Shown piece after piece: positions 14,481-26,372 of a stretch of 64,000 bases of DNA. The position numbers and the translations under genes were made by a program. The stretch's first letter is position 1. Each line of letters begins with the position of its first letter. A model generated the notes under the pieces. It was not told the DNA's origin. It saw only the letters and a list, made by a program, of their open reading frames with translations, and searched no databases. The stretch spans positions 93,968 through 157,967 of the forward strand of contig JAREIK010002033.1 of NCBI GenBank assembly GCA_029783825.1. The letters run 5' to 3'. The DNA comes from Sapria himalayana. Taxonomy: Eukaryota; Streptophyta; Magnoliopsida; Malpighiales; Rafflesiaceae.

Positions 14481-14876
14481 TAGAGGTGTCAAACGGGCAG
14501 ACCCGGCATGGCACGGCTCGTTTTTAACCAGCACGATCGTGCTTCCGTGCCCGGCCCGGCACGGTTTAAAAAAACCAGGCCCGGCACGGCCCGCAGGCAC
14601 GGCGGGCCGTGCCGTGCCTCGCCGGGCCCGCTCGGGCAAACCTGACCGAGCGGTTCGGGAAACGGGGACCGCGGGTCGGGTCGAATTAGACCCGACCCGC
14701 GGTCTTTTTTTGCGGGAGGGGAAGCATGCGGTCGGACTCACGGGGCTCACGGCACGGGATAAACCCGTGCCGGTTTGCCGTGCCGTGGGCCGAACCGTGC
14801 CGGGCCAGGCACGGCACGGCAGGCGCCCGGGCACGGATTTTTTCCGTGCCGGGCCGGCCCAGGCACGGCTGAAGAT
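14481..14876 (+). mobile_element. GC-rich hAT-type terminal or non-autonomous element
   Basis: A sharp GC-rich island in an AT-rich satellite. It opens with TAGAGGTGTCAAACGGGC, which matches in reverse complement the end of the hAT fragment at 48320-48337 with one mismatch. It contains 16 copies of GGCACGG or its complement CCGTGCC, in both orientations, as expected of hAT subterminal transposase-binding clusters. The right end, CCGGCCCAGGCACGGC, resembles the usual subterminal motif but then runs into GAAGATACACAG without the terminal CCCGTTTGACACCTCTA, so the 3' terminus has been lost. No transposase is encoded; ORFs across it are chance reading of GC-rich repeats. It is either a MITE-like derivative or a 5' end separated from its body. 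Confidence 0.75.
14667..14704. other. Perfect 38 bp hairpin inside the hAT-type element
   Basis: GACCGCGGGTCGGGTC at 14667-14682 is followed by a six-base loop, GAATTA, and the exact reverse complement at 14689-14704, then seven T. The arms are 16 bp with no mismatch. It lies near the middle of the element and divides it into two halves with oppositely biased motifs. It resembles a bacterial terminator only by shape. Confidence 0.9.
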
Positions 14877-17800
14877 ACACAGAAAGATAGATAGATAGAT
14901 ACATAAATAAACAAATACATAGATAGATGCATAAATAGATAAAAATATAGATAGATAGACAGATAGACAGATAGGGATATAGATAGATAGATAGATAGAT
15001 AGACAAATAGACAGATATACAGATAGCCAGATACATAGATAGATATATAGACAGGTAGATAAATAAATAGATAGAGAGATATATAGATAGCCATATAAAT
15101 AAACAGACAGATAGACAAAATGACAGATAAACAAATGATAGATAGATATAAAGATAGTCACATATTAGAAAGATAGATAACCAGTTAAACACATAGATAT
15201 ATAGATAGATAAATAAACATATATACAAATAGACAAAAATAGATAAATTAATAGATAGATTGTAAAAAAAATAGATAGATAGATAGACAAATATATAGAT
15301 AGACAAATAGACATATAGACAGATAAAAAGATAGATATAAAGATAGACATACAGACATATATATAGATATATAGATAGACATATAGATAGATATTGAGAT
15401 ATATAGATAGGCATATATACAGATAGACATAGACAAAAATAAAGATAGACAAATAGATAAATAAAAAAATAGACAAATATAAATATATATAGATATAAAA
15501 ATAGATATATAGACAAATATATAGTTTGATAGATAAATAGAGAGACATATAGATTGATAGACAAATAAACACATAAACACATACATAGATAGATAGATTT
15601 AGAGATAGATAGACTTATAGACAGATAGAAAGATAGAAAGTTAGATAGATAGACATATTGATAGATATATAATTAGATACATAGATAGATAGATATATAG
15701 ATAGACATATAGACACAAATATAGATAGACATAAAGATAGAAAGACAGATAGACAAATAGACAAATAAACACATAGATAGATAAATAAAAAGACAGACAG
15801 ACAGATAGATATATAGATATATAGATAGACAGTATTAGAGATAGATAATAGATAGATAGATATATAAATAGGCTGAAAGATAGATAAACAAATAGATAGA
15901 TAGATAGATAGACTCATAGACAAATAGACAAATAGATAGTTAGACAGATAAATAGATAGATAGATAGACAGACAAGTAGACATATAGATAGATAGATAGA
16001 TAGATAGATAAACACATAGGTATATAGATAGAAAGACTTATAATTAGAGAGATAGATAGTGAGATAGACAAATATATAGAAATATAATTAGAGAGTTAGA
16101 AAGATAGATAGAGAGATAGTTAGAAAGAAAGAGAAATAGACAGAGAGATAGAGAGACACAAAGATAGATAAATAGAAAGACAAATAGAGAAATATAAAGA
16201 TAGACAAATAGACAGACAGATAGATAGATAGATATGTCGGTAGACATATAGATAGATACACATACAACTAGGTAGGTAGGTAGCTAGGTAGATAGGTATT
16301 TCATTTGATAGCAAGATAGAAATATAGAGTTGTAGAGAGATAGAGAGAGATATATATATATATATAACTAAATTAGAAATAAAGATATACATATATATAG
16401 AGATATAAAGATATAAAAATAGAGAGATATAGGGCTAGATAATATTTATGAAGATATAGAGATAAATAGATAAGAAATAAAGATATTAAGATATAAAGAT
16501 ATATAGAGATAGAAAGATATAGAAATAGAGAGATATAGAGCTAGAGTGATATGGAGATAGAGAGAAAGCGATATATAAAGATAGAAAGATAAAGAAATAG
16601 ATAGATAGAGTAAAAGAGATAGAAAGATAATGATATTGCAAGATAAATAGATATAGAGATAAAGTGATAGCAAAATAGAAAGATAGAGAGATAGATAGAT
16701 AGAGATATATAGATATTGAGAGATAGAGAGATAGAAATATAGATAAATACATAGATAGACACATAGACACATAGACAGATAAACATATAGATAAATTAAA
16801 TGATTTTCAAACTGACATACTAACATATATACATACTAATAGACTGTTAGACTAGCACACTAATAAACTATCAGATAGACCGACTAATAGATATAATAAC
16901 AGATAGATAGACAAATAGAAAGATAGATAGAAAGATAGACAAATAGATAAATATATAGATAGATAGAAAGTTGCTAATACAGATAGATATACAGACAGTC
17001 AGTCATGTAGACAAAAAGTCAAGAAGACTGATAGTTAGGTGGATAGTTAGTCACGTATACTGACAGTTTGGCAGATTGAAAAATAGATAGAAGAATAGAA
17101 GGAAATATAGATAGACAGAATGACTGACTAATAGATAGCTAGATAGATAAACATATTGACTGACAAACAGATTGATAGACAAACAAACTGACCTATAGAT
17201 AGATATACAAATAGACAGACATACATACAGATACATAATTACATTAACTAACAGACAAACATATAGAAAAATAGACAAATAGAAAGTTAGATAGATAGAT
17301 AGATATATAGTCATATATTTAGATAAATAGACAAATAGACAGACAGAAAGACATATAGATAGATAGACAAATAAATAGTCAAAAAGATAGAAAAATTAAT
17401 ACTTAGATAGATAGACAATTAGATAGATAGATAAACAAAAAGTCAGATAGATAGAAATATAGATAGACTAATTGATAGATTGATTGATATATAGATTTAT
17501 AGACAGATTGATAGACAGAGTAATAGACATATTGATACACAAATTGAAAGACAGACTGATAGATAAAGTGATAATCAGATTGATAGATAATTTATAGATA
17601 GATTGATAGACATATTGAAAGATATATTGAAAGACAAATATATAGATAGATCAATTGATAAATAGATAGTTGTATATATAGATAGATAGCTAGATAGACA
17701 TACATATAGATAGATAAATAGATAGACAAATAGAAAGAAAAAAAGATAGATAGATAGATAGACAGACATATAGACAGATTGATTTACAGATAGATAGATA

Positions 17801-18890
17801 GACAATTGGATAGATAGTTTAATAGACATATTATTAGACATATAGATAGACATATAGATTGACATAAAGATAGACAGATAGATAGAGAGATAAATATATA
17901 TATAAATAGAAAAATAGATAGACAGATTGCTATATAGATATATAGACAAATAGATATCCAGATAGATAAATAAATAGATAGATAGATAGATAGAAAAATA
18001 GATAGAAAGATATAAAGATATAAAAATAGATACTAGATAAATAGAAAGATTGAAAGACAGATGGATATATAGATTGATAGAAAGATTGAAATATAGAATT
18101 ATAGAAAGATTGATAGAATGATTTATAGATAGACAAATATATAGATTATTAGATAGATTAATAGATAGATAGATAGATAGATAGACAAATAGATAGACAT
18201 CTAGATAGATATATAGACAAATAAAAAGATAAATAGATAGATAGATATATTATTATACAGATAGATAGATAGATAAATAGAAAGAAAGATAGACAGATAG
18301 ATAAAAAAAATAGTAAGACAGAAAATTAGGTAAATAGATATATAGATATATAGACAAATAGATGGATAGATAGATAAGTAGACAAATAGATAGAAAGATT
18401 GATAGAAAGATAGGTACACAAACAGATAAACAAATAGATAGATAAATAGATTATTAGACTGATAGATAGATGAATAGGTATACATATACATATATAGATA
18501 GATAGATAGATTAATAGATACATAGATAGAGATATAGATAGATTGATTAAAAGATAAATAGATAGATGGATTGATAGAAAATTAGATTGACAGATATATA
18601 GACTGATAGATAGACTGATATATAGACAGATAGATAGTTAAATATATAGATAGATAATCATATGGAAATACAAATAGATAAACAAATAAAATGGCAGAAA
18701 GATAGTTTGATAGATAGATAGATAGATATATATATATATATATTATTTGACTGATAGATAGATAGATAGATAGATAGAGATATAGATACATAGATAGATA
18801 GATCAATAGACTAATTGATAGAAAGATTGATATATAAATAGATAGATTCATAGTAAATAAATTGATTGATAGATAGAAAGATAGATAGAT

Positions 18891-18935
<45 letters not shown>

Positions 18936-19625
18936 TTGATAAACAAATATATAGAGATATAGATAGATAGATAGATAGGTAGGTAGGTAGGTAGATAGAT
19001 AAATAGATAAATAGATAGATAGAAGTATAGATAGATTGACATATAGATATACACATAAATAGACAAATAGAAAGATAGATTGAAAGATTGACTGAAATGT
19101 AGATTGATATACAAATTGATAAAAATATTGATAGACATACAGATAAATAGATAGAAAGAGAGATTAATAAATAGATAGATGGACAGATAGATACATAGAT
19201 AGATAGAAAAATAGATAGAAAAACAGATAGATAGAAAAATATATATAGACAAATAGATAGCTAGATAGATAGATAGATAGATATACAAATATATAGATAG
19301 ATAGATCGATAGATCGATAGATATAAAGATAGATAGATAGATAGATAACAAGTTTGACAAAAGGATAGACAGCTAGACAGACATCCAGATAGATTGACAA
19401 ATAGATAGATGGTTATACAAATAGATAGAAAGTTGGATAAACAAATTGATAGATTGATTGATAGTCAGAGATAGATAGATATATAGATAGACATATAGAT
19501 AAATAGATAGACACATAGATAGATAGATTATTAGATAAAAATATAGATAGATAGATAGACAAATAAATATATAGACCGATAGACAAATAGATAGTTAGAT
19601 ATAAAGATAGATTGATAGATATATA

Positions 19626-19668
<43 letters not shown>

Positions 19669-19759
19669 TGATAAATAGATAGATAGATAAACTGATAGAA
19701 TGTAGAATGTAATATCGATAGATAGATAGTTAAATATATAGATATAAATAAATAAATAA

Positions 19760-19808
<49 letters not shown>

Positions 19809-20885
19809 TATAGACATATAGATTGACAAATAGAAAGGTAGAAAGATTGAAAGAAAGAAAGAAAGATAGATAGACAGATAAATGGATAGACAAATAGATA
19901 GATAAATAGACAAATAGATAGATAGAAAGGTTGACATATATATAGATAGTTGGATAGATAGATTAATAAATAAATTGAAAGAAAAATTGTAAGACTAATT
20001 GATAGACAAATAGAAAGTGAGATAAATAGATAGAGGGATCAATATATATAAAAATAGATAGCAAGACATATAGATAGTTATATAGATTGACAAATAGATA
20101 GGCAAAAAAATAGATAGATAAAAAGATCGATATATAAAGAGATAGATAGATAAATAGAAAGAAAATAAATAGTTAGATAGACAGATAATTAGATAAAGAA
20201 ATAGACAGACTAATAGAGAGAGATATATATATATATATATATATGGATAAAAAATAGATAACAAAATAGATAGAAAGACGGACAGATAGATAGATAGACA
20301 GATAGATGGATAGTCAAATACATAGACAAATAGATAGAGAAAAAGTTTGAAAGATTTAAAGAAAGATACATAGATAGATATAAAGATAAATTGATAGAAA
20401 GAGTGATGGACAAATTGATAGATAGATTAATTGACAGATTAATAGACAAATAGATAGACATAAAGATAGAAAAATAGATAAAAAGATAGATAGTTAGATA
20501 CATAAATATAGAGATAGACAGATAGATAGACATGATAGATAAATAGGTAGATAGACTGATAGATAGATAGTTAGATAAATAGATATATAGATAGAAAGAT
20601 AGATAGAATGATTGATTGATAGATAAATAGATAGATAACTATATAGACATAGAAATAGAGAGATAAATAAATAAATAGACAAATAAATAGATAGATAGAT
20701 AGATATATAAATAGTAGGATAGAAAAAATGATACATAGATTCATAGATAGATTGATAAATAGTTTGATAAATAGATAGATAGACAGATAAAAATATAGAT
20801 AGATAGAAATATAGATAAAAAGATACATAGATAGACAGATAGATATGCATAAAAATAGAATGATAGATAGAAAGATAAATTAAAG

Positions 20886-20916
<31 letters not shown>

Positions 20917-23373
20917 GATGGACAGATAAATAGATAGATAGAAAGAGAGATAATAGACAAATAGATAGAATGATAGATACACAGATAGATAGACATATAA
21001 GATAGATAGATAGATTAAATGATAGATTTATAGAAAGACATATAAATAAATAGTCAGATAGATTTTACAAATAGTTAGATAGATAGATAGATTGACATAT
21101 AGATAAATAGATTGATAGAAAGAAAGATAGACAAAAAGATAGATAGATAAATATACAAAGAGATTGATAGATTGTTATACAAATAGATATACAAATAGTT
21201 GGATAGAAACATAGATAGATTGCTAAAGAGATTGATTGATTGATTGATATATTATTAAATAGATCGATAGATAGATAGATTTATAGATAAAAAGATAGAT
21301 AGATAGTTTGATAAAAATATTGATAGAAAGATAAAGATAGTTGGATAAATAGATAGATAAATATAATATTATATAGTCAAATAGACAGATAGATATACAA
21401 ATAGATAAACAAATAAATTGACATATAGGAATACAGAAAGATAGACAGATATTTAGCAAAATAGATCGACATATAGATAGACTTATACATAGATAGATAT
21501 AGATTGATAGATATATAGACAGATAGATAAATAGACATATTTATAGATACATAGATAGATATATAAATAGATATATATACAAATAGATAGAAAAATAGAC
21601 AGTAAATAGATTGATTAATAGATGGATAGAAAGAAAGATAAACTGATAGATAAATAGATATAAAGATTATTAGATAGATAGATAGATAGATAAATATATA
21701 ATTACATTAATAAATAGATAGACATATTTATAAATAGATAGAGAGATTCATAAATAGATAGATTGACAAACAGATAGATAAATAAATAAATAGATAGTTA
21801 GTTAGATAGTCAAATAGATAGACAGTCAAATAGATAGACAGATAGATAGACAGATAGATAGACACATTGATAAGCATATATTTAAACAAATAAATAGATA
21901 GATGGATAGATAGATAGATAGACAAATATTTAAACAAATAGATATGAAGATTTAAACATTGATTATTAGATAGATTGACAAATAGATTGATATAAAGATT
22001 GATAGATCAACTGATAGATAACTAGATAGATCTATAGATCGATAGATAGACAGACACACAGTTAGATAGATAGATAGATAGATATATAAATATATAAACA
22101 AATAGATAGACTAATATATAGATAAATAGATATATATATATATATATATAGACATATAGATAGAAAGATAGAAAAGGAGATAGTCATACAAAATGATAGA
22201 TAGATAGATATATATATAGATAGATATAGAGATAGATAGATAGACAATTATATAAACATATAGATATAAAGATTGATAAATATGTATATAAATAGATAGA
22301 TAGTCAAATAGATAGATGGATAGATAGACAGTTAGAAAAACAAATTTATAGATAGATTAATAGATAATAGATAGAAAGATAGATATACAATTAGATTGAA
22401 AGATAGATAAATAGATAGATAGATAAATAAATAAATAGATAAATAGATAGATATATAAATAGATAGATAGTCATGTTGTTAGATAGAAAGATAAATAGAC
22501 AGAGAGATATATAGATAGATAGATAGATAATTCAATAGACTTATCAATTGCCTGATAGATATATAGATAGATAAACATATAGATAGATATATAGACAAAT
22601 AGATAAAGATAGAAGGACATATTAATAGATAGATAGATTGACTGATTTATAATTAGATAGATAGTCAAATAGATATAAAAATAGATATAAAGATAGACAG
22701 ACATATAGGGAGAGAAATATATAGATAGATAGATTTATAGACATATAGAAATACATATTGATAGATTGAATAATAGATAGATAGATGGATGGATAAATAG
22801 ATAGTTAGATAGAATTATAGATAGATAGACTGATATATAGAAAGACAAATAGATAGATAGATAGATAAATAATGAAATAGTTAGAAATATTGATAAACAG
22901 ATAGACAGATAGATAGATAGATAGATAAACAAATAGAGAGACAGATATATTCACTCATAGATAGATAAATATATAGATAGATAGATAGACATATTGATAG
23001 ATAGAGAGATAGAAAAATAGATAGAAAGATAAATAGACATATAGATAGATAGAGACACATATATATCGATATATTGATATTTTGATAGATAGATAGACAA
23101 ATTGTTAGAAAGATAAATGGATACATAGACAAACTAATAGACAGATAGATAGATAGATCGATTGATGGATAGATAGGTAGATAGACAGATAGATAAAAAA
23201 ATAGATAGACAAATGGATAGGTAGATTCATATATAGATAGATATTTGGATAGATAGATAGTTTGTTAGTTAGATAGAAAGATAAATAGATAGATACATAA
23301 ACAGAAAGATACATAGATAGATATAAAGATAGATAGATAATTAAATATAAAGATAGAATGATTGATTGATATA
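14877..23373 (+). repeat. Degenerate GATA satellite, block 2
   Basis: Same composition and orientation as block 1, and it contains the last composite unit (16.26-17.06 kb). Beyond about 17.3 kb the GAGATA/AGGT/GACT pattern fades to plain TAGA, TAGACA and TAAATAGA variants. Several (AT)n tracts occur, near 18896-18932, 19629-19667 and 19765-19803. It ends at GATTGATTGATATATTAG. Confidence 0.96.
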
Positions 23374-23645
23374 TTAGAATTTTTTTTGATTTTTGGTAAT
23401 AACCATTTTTATGCATCAATAATTCAATTGAACAAGAAAGGTGCAAAATATGGACAAGATAAAAAAATGAGAAGATAGGAAAATAGGATGTGCGTGTGTG
23501 TGTTTGTACACATATAGTTATACTATATTCATGTTGTATGCATGTATATTGCATATATGCATGCCTATTCATTTTTAAGTAATTGTAGAGAAATATCTAA
23601 TGCATACGTGCATGATAACACACTTCATTAGTTTTTTTATTGCTG
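23374..23645. other. Unique 5' flank of the SmF copy
   Basis: Single-copy-looking AT-rich DNA with a short TGTG run near 23492. Its position suggests the former promoter or 5' UTR of the SmF copy, but I see no clear TATA box or other element that I would call. Confidence 0.35.
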
Positions 23646-23926
23646 ATGTTGCAAACCATCCCCATTAATCCCAAGCCTTTTCTTAACAACTTGACCGGAA
23701 AGATGATCATTGTAAAACTCAAGTGGGAAATGGAATACAAAAGTGAGCTACCTTGTATTCTTTTCTTATGCATTGTAATTTTTTTCTCATTTATTTCTTT
23801 AGTTTCTTTCAGATTTCCATGTTTCGGTGGATTTTTATATGAACCTATAGGTGGGAAAAAATTCAATACCACACAGCGTGTTGTCATTTCAACTATCATT
23901 TCCCTTTTGTTTGGCACTTTCTAATG

Positions 23927-24075
23927 AGTTTTGTATGGAAATAATATGTTTTAAATAAAAAATCCAAAATATAATGCTAGTTAGAAAATTATTACCAAAC
24001 TAATGCATCTGAGAAATAGCGTGGCAATTTACATCATTATGAATGATGGTCATTGCCATGATATTAAATTTTTAA
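23927..24075 (+). repeat. Left terminal inverted repeat of the Pack-MULE-like element
   Basis: Reverse-complement match to 25762-25909. Just inside it, part of the arm is repeated: CATTATGAATG and TATTG/TATTAAATTTT occur at about 24034-24070 and again at about 24090-24122, an internal duplication that the right arm lacks. Confidence 0.8.
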
Positions 24076-24128
24076 AAATCAAAGGCCAGCATTATGAATG
24101 TTGGCTATTGAATTTTAAAAATTTTAAA

Positions 24129-25765
24129 ATGGAGGATTTGAGAATGACGAGAGAGTGTGTGGCATCCAACCTAGTGAAAATCAAAGTTGAACAAACTGTA
24201 TTTGTGAATATTTGTTCTAGAAGTACATCCACCACCTTGGCTTCTACTTCCAATATCACTCCAATTCTCTAAAATGCATACCTGAAAGAAGCCATAAAAC
24301 CTCTTACCATAGCAAACTCTCCTCCTCCTCAATTTCTTTCTTTTAGTCAATTTGAACCATTACCTAAGGACTTAATCTCGCCATTAGAAACACTGACAAA
24401 GATTGAAGATGTGATGAGGATTTTACCAGTGATGGAGAGGAAGAAAAAAACATAGTGATTATGGGAGAGTGTGTGGTAAGCATAGAGAGCGTAGTCAGAG
24501 GAGTGAGGAAGAAAATGGAAATGATTAGATTTGTAACATTTCCTCTGTTCTCTTTAACGAATCATTCAAAAGTAGATATTTGCCAAAAATTTATGGAGCT
24601 TAAGTGCATCGTAGATGATTATTCGAGTAGAGAAGTTGTTTTATATGTGGGTGATCTTAAATGAGTCTGTGATATCTGACCAAATTATAGTTGGCAAGCA
24701 GGTAACAACATTATAGAGTACATTATCACAGAGATGCAAAGTCTGATCTATGGTATAAGCGACGAGGCTGGAAGAGTATGGCTCATGGGAATCGCCACAT
24801 TCCAAACTTGCATTAAGTGTAAAGCAGGCTTTCCCTCTATGGAGTCTATTTACGAACTTTTTCCAGTCACTATTCCAGTTGGAAGCCTGAATCTTAGCCT
24901 CAATCTCAACAAGTAAAACAATTTTTTTTATTTTTTTTTCTCAGATTACTTTAGTGTGATATATCTGTCACTTATGATATCCATCAATGACTCAAATACA
25001 CACCCACAAAGACACGCACAAACAAAGACACCCACACACTTATTAATAGGTACCATCGTGTCAACTATTGTATATATGTGTGCATAAACACTTCATATCT
25101 TACTAGTCACGCATTTGACTAAGTTTTAAAAAAGAAGAAAAATGGATGTAAGAGCAAAACATCTACATGTGAGAGTGGCTTTGGCTGGAAAAAGATTAAA
25201 TCTAGATTACTTACAAAAAGCACAGCATGCAGTCCCAATTGCTCCATTAAAATCTACAAAGAAACTCAATTTCAAACCCATGAGTTCATTTCTGCATGTT
25301 CTACTTGTTCAAGTTTGTCATCGTGGATCCAGTGGTATAAAGAAGAAAAGTGGGGTGATGATAAGATGCCTAATTGTTTTATTAAATATGAAATATGGTC
25401 TTTTCATACTCGAATGTATCTAAACCCTCTTATTCTTATTAAATGATTTGTTTTTTTTTCTTTAATCACGATTTAGAGTGATCCTATCAACTTCAACAAA
25501 TCAAGGGATGCTTGCCATAAGTGGCTTCTCCATTTCAATCTAAATAAAACCAAAAAGTTAAATTCATCTTCTTCATCTTCCTTTTCTACATCATCTCTTG
25601 ATCAAACCATCAACTTACATGGCCGCACACTTGGAAATTTATTTGGCCAATATGTAATATTGAAAGCATAAATGAATCCAAATTGGAACTCATGTCAAAA
25701 CCAAATTTAAACCTAAATTCGACATCATCAAGCGAGGCAGACATTGATAAAGGTCTTCATTTTTA
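24129..25765 (+). pseudogene. Captured fragment of an SMXL/D53-type (SMAX1-like) gene
   Basis: SMXL proteins are Clp-ATPase-like nuclear repressors in karrikin/strigolactone signalling. This covers a middle part of such a gene. In order: LVKIKVEQ with ICSRSTSTTLAS (24129-24272), the end of the Clp-N region; KIEDVM then KNIVIMGECVVSIESVVRG (to about 24510); LPLFSL-like FPLFSL, LKCIVDDYSSREVVLYVGDLK; LMGIATFQTCIKCKAG and VTIPVGSLNLSLNLN (to 24912, GT donor at 24913). A later exon gives TACSPNCSIKIYKETQ and SSLSSWIQWYKEEKWGDD (25222-25377). The last, from 25477 after TTTAG, gives CHKW, LNSSSSSSFSTSSL and KPNLNLNSTSSSEA. It stops at the right TIR. Damage includes a one-base loss in the A run near 24444-24451, TGA at 24662-24664 where DLKW has Trp, TGA at 24677-24679, and a frameshift near 25620. 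Both ends of the gene are absent. Confidence 0.82.
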
Positions 25766-25909
25766 AAATTCAATAGCATGGAAATGACCATCGTTCACAA
25801 TGATGACAATTGTCATGTTATTTCCAAAACACTAGTTTGGTAATATTTTTCAATCAAGCATCATATTTTGGAATTTTTATTTAAAACATATTATTTCCAT
25901 ACAAATTTT
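25762..25909 (-). repeat. Right terminal inverted repeat of the Pack-MULE-like element
   Basis: Inverted copy of 23927-24075. The SMXL reading frame ends at the TAA within the first bases of this arm, so the capture junction is at or next to the inner TIR boundary. Confidence 0.8.
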
Positions 25910-26237
25910 TTTCTAACTTTCTTAAAATTAACCATGGACTGATGCATGAAGCTGAGCAACACAGAAGAATATTTTGATGGGCAGTTCACTGAAAATCTTC
26001 GTGAAATCTTGATTTGGTAATTTAAAAATAAGCTCAAGATTATCTAGTCGTGTGACATTTCTAGCAAATGGTAGTTGGTGTTGCATGTGCTAGTCTATCT
26101 ATTTATCAGTGGCATTATTGTGTTCTTTATTAGTTTGGAAATGTAACATGTTATGCTCCATGTGCAGGTATAACAATATTCTTTATCTGCTTAGAGTACT
26201 AGAGGACAAAGAACTAGATGATGCTGACCATGCTTGA

Positions 26238-26372
26238 AATACATATAATAGTGTTTTTAAGCCCTAGATTATTTCCTTCTATTGTCTTTGATGGTATGTA
26301 TATTTGCATGAAAGTGCATGCGTCAGTGTTTACACACACACATAGGCACATACATACATGCAACCGATCGCA
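26238..26372. other. SmF 3' flank with a short CA run
   Basis: AT-rich DNA with an ACACACACACATA run near 26332. Nothing coding is recognised. Probably the former 3' UTR of the SmF copy. Confidence 0.4.

Larger units (their letters stand above)
7389..17060 (+). repeat. Higher-order composite units inside the GATA satellite, at least six copies
   Basis: Three sub-motifs recur in the same order on the + strand: a cluster rich in AGGT (as in TAGGTAGGTAGG), a GAGATA/GAAAGATA-rich block of 100-400 bp, and a cluster rich in GACT and CTAATAGACT. AGGT clusters start near 7389, 8901, 11048, 12295, 13645 and 16262. The GAGATA blocks follow at about 7465-7560, 8938-9170, 11080-11460, 12375-12730, 13685-13800 and 16330-16745. 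The GACT clusters follow at about 7640-7690, 9222-9265, 11535-11710, 12780-12960, 13855-13935 and 16805-16880. Three units are also followed by a GTCAG-rich patch (11780, 13068, 16995). Spacing is near 1.3 kb for the middle units and near twice that between the fifth and sixth, where the GC-rich hAT fragment sits. Confidence 0.75.
23927..25909 (+). mobile_element. Pack-MULE-like element with long terminal inverted repeats and captured SMXL sequence
   Basis: The left arm (23927-24075) and right arm (25762-25909) are inverted copies about 148 bp long. They share TTTGTATGGAAATAATATG, CCAAACTA and GATGGTCATT segments in register, roughly four bases in five identical by eye. Candidate 9 bp target duplications flank them: TTTCTAATG (23918-23926) and TTTCTAACT (25910-25918), 7 of 9 equal. 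Long TIRs, a possible 9 bp duplication and an interior consisting almost wholly of a host gene fragment with introns fit a Pack-MULE. No MURA transposase is present, so it would be non-autonomous. It sits inside the SmF copy. The exact outer ends are uncertain by a few bases. Confidence 0.72.
23646..26237 (+). pseudogene. SmF: Spliceosomal Sm protein F gene copy, split by an inserted element
   Basis: SmF is one of seven proteins in the Sm ring that loads on U1, U2, U4 and U5 snRNAs. Exon 1 (23646-23742) encodes [19 protein letters not shown] and then [10 protein letters not shown], the conserved SmF Sm1 start, and ends at a GTGAGC donor. A 70 bp intron with a pyrimidine-rich end (TTTCTTTCAG) leads to exon 2 at 23813, which reads [12 protein letters not shown] and then TAG (23848-23850). 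After the insertion, exon 2 resumes near 25937 with D, a TGA stop (25940-25942), CMKLS and NTEEYFDGQFTENLREILI, ending at a GT donor (26017). Exon 3 (26168-26237) reads YNNILYLLRVLEDKELDDAD and ends at TGA. Introns are kept, so this is a duplicated gene copy, not a retrocopy. Stops, the insertion and substitutions at conserved positions make it non-functional. Confidence 0.87.

Noticed and set aside
14667..14711. Hairpin plus T run as a rho-independent terminator
   Set aside because: The context is a eukaryotic transposon; bacterial terminator rules do not apply, and the T run belongs to the element.
14539..15582. ORFs through the GC-rich island on both strands, up to 298 codons
   Set aside because: They join hAT subterminal motifs to satellite; Ala/Arg/Pro-rich stretches come from GGCACGG repeats. 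No domain and no conserved start.
7389..17060. CRISPR-like array because of regularly spaced similar blocks
   Set aside because: Units are over 1 kb, diverged, and built of GATA variants with no constant short repeat and unique spacers; the genome is a plant.
23597..23917. 106-codon minus-strand ORF opposite SmF exon 1
   Set aside because: Shadow of the + strand SmF exon, intron and flank; the + strand carries the family motifs and splice sites.
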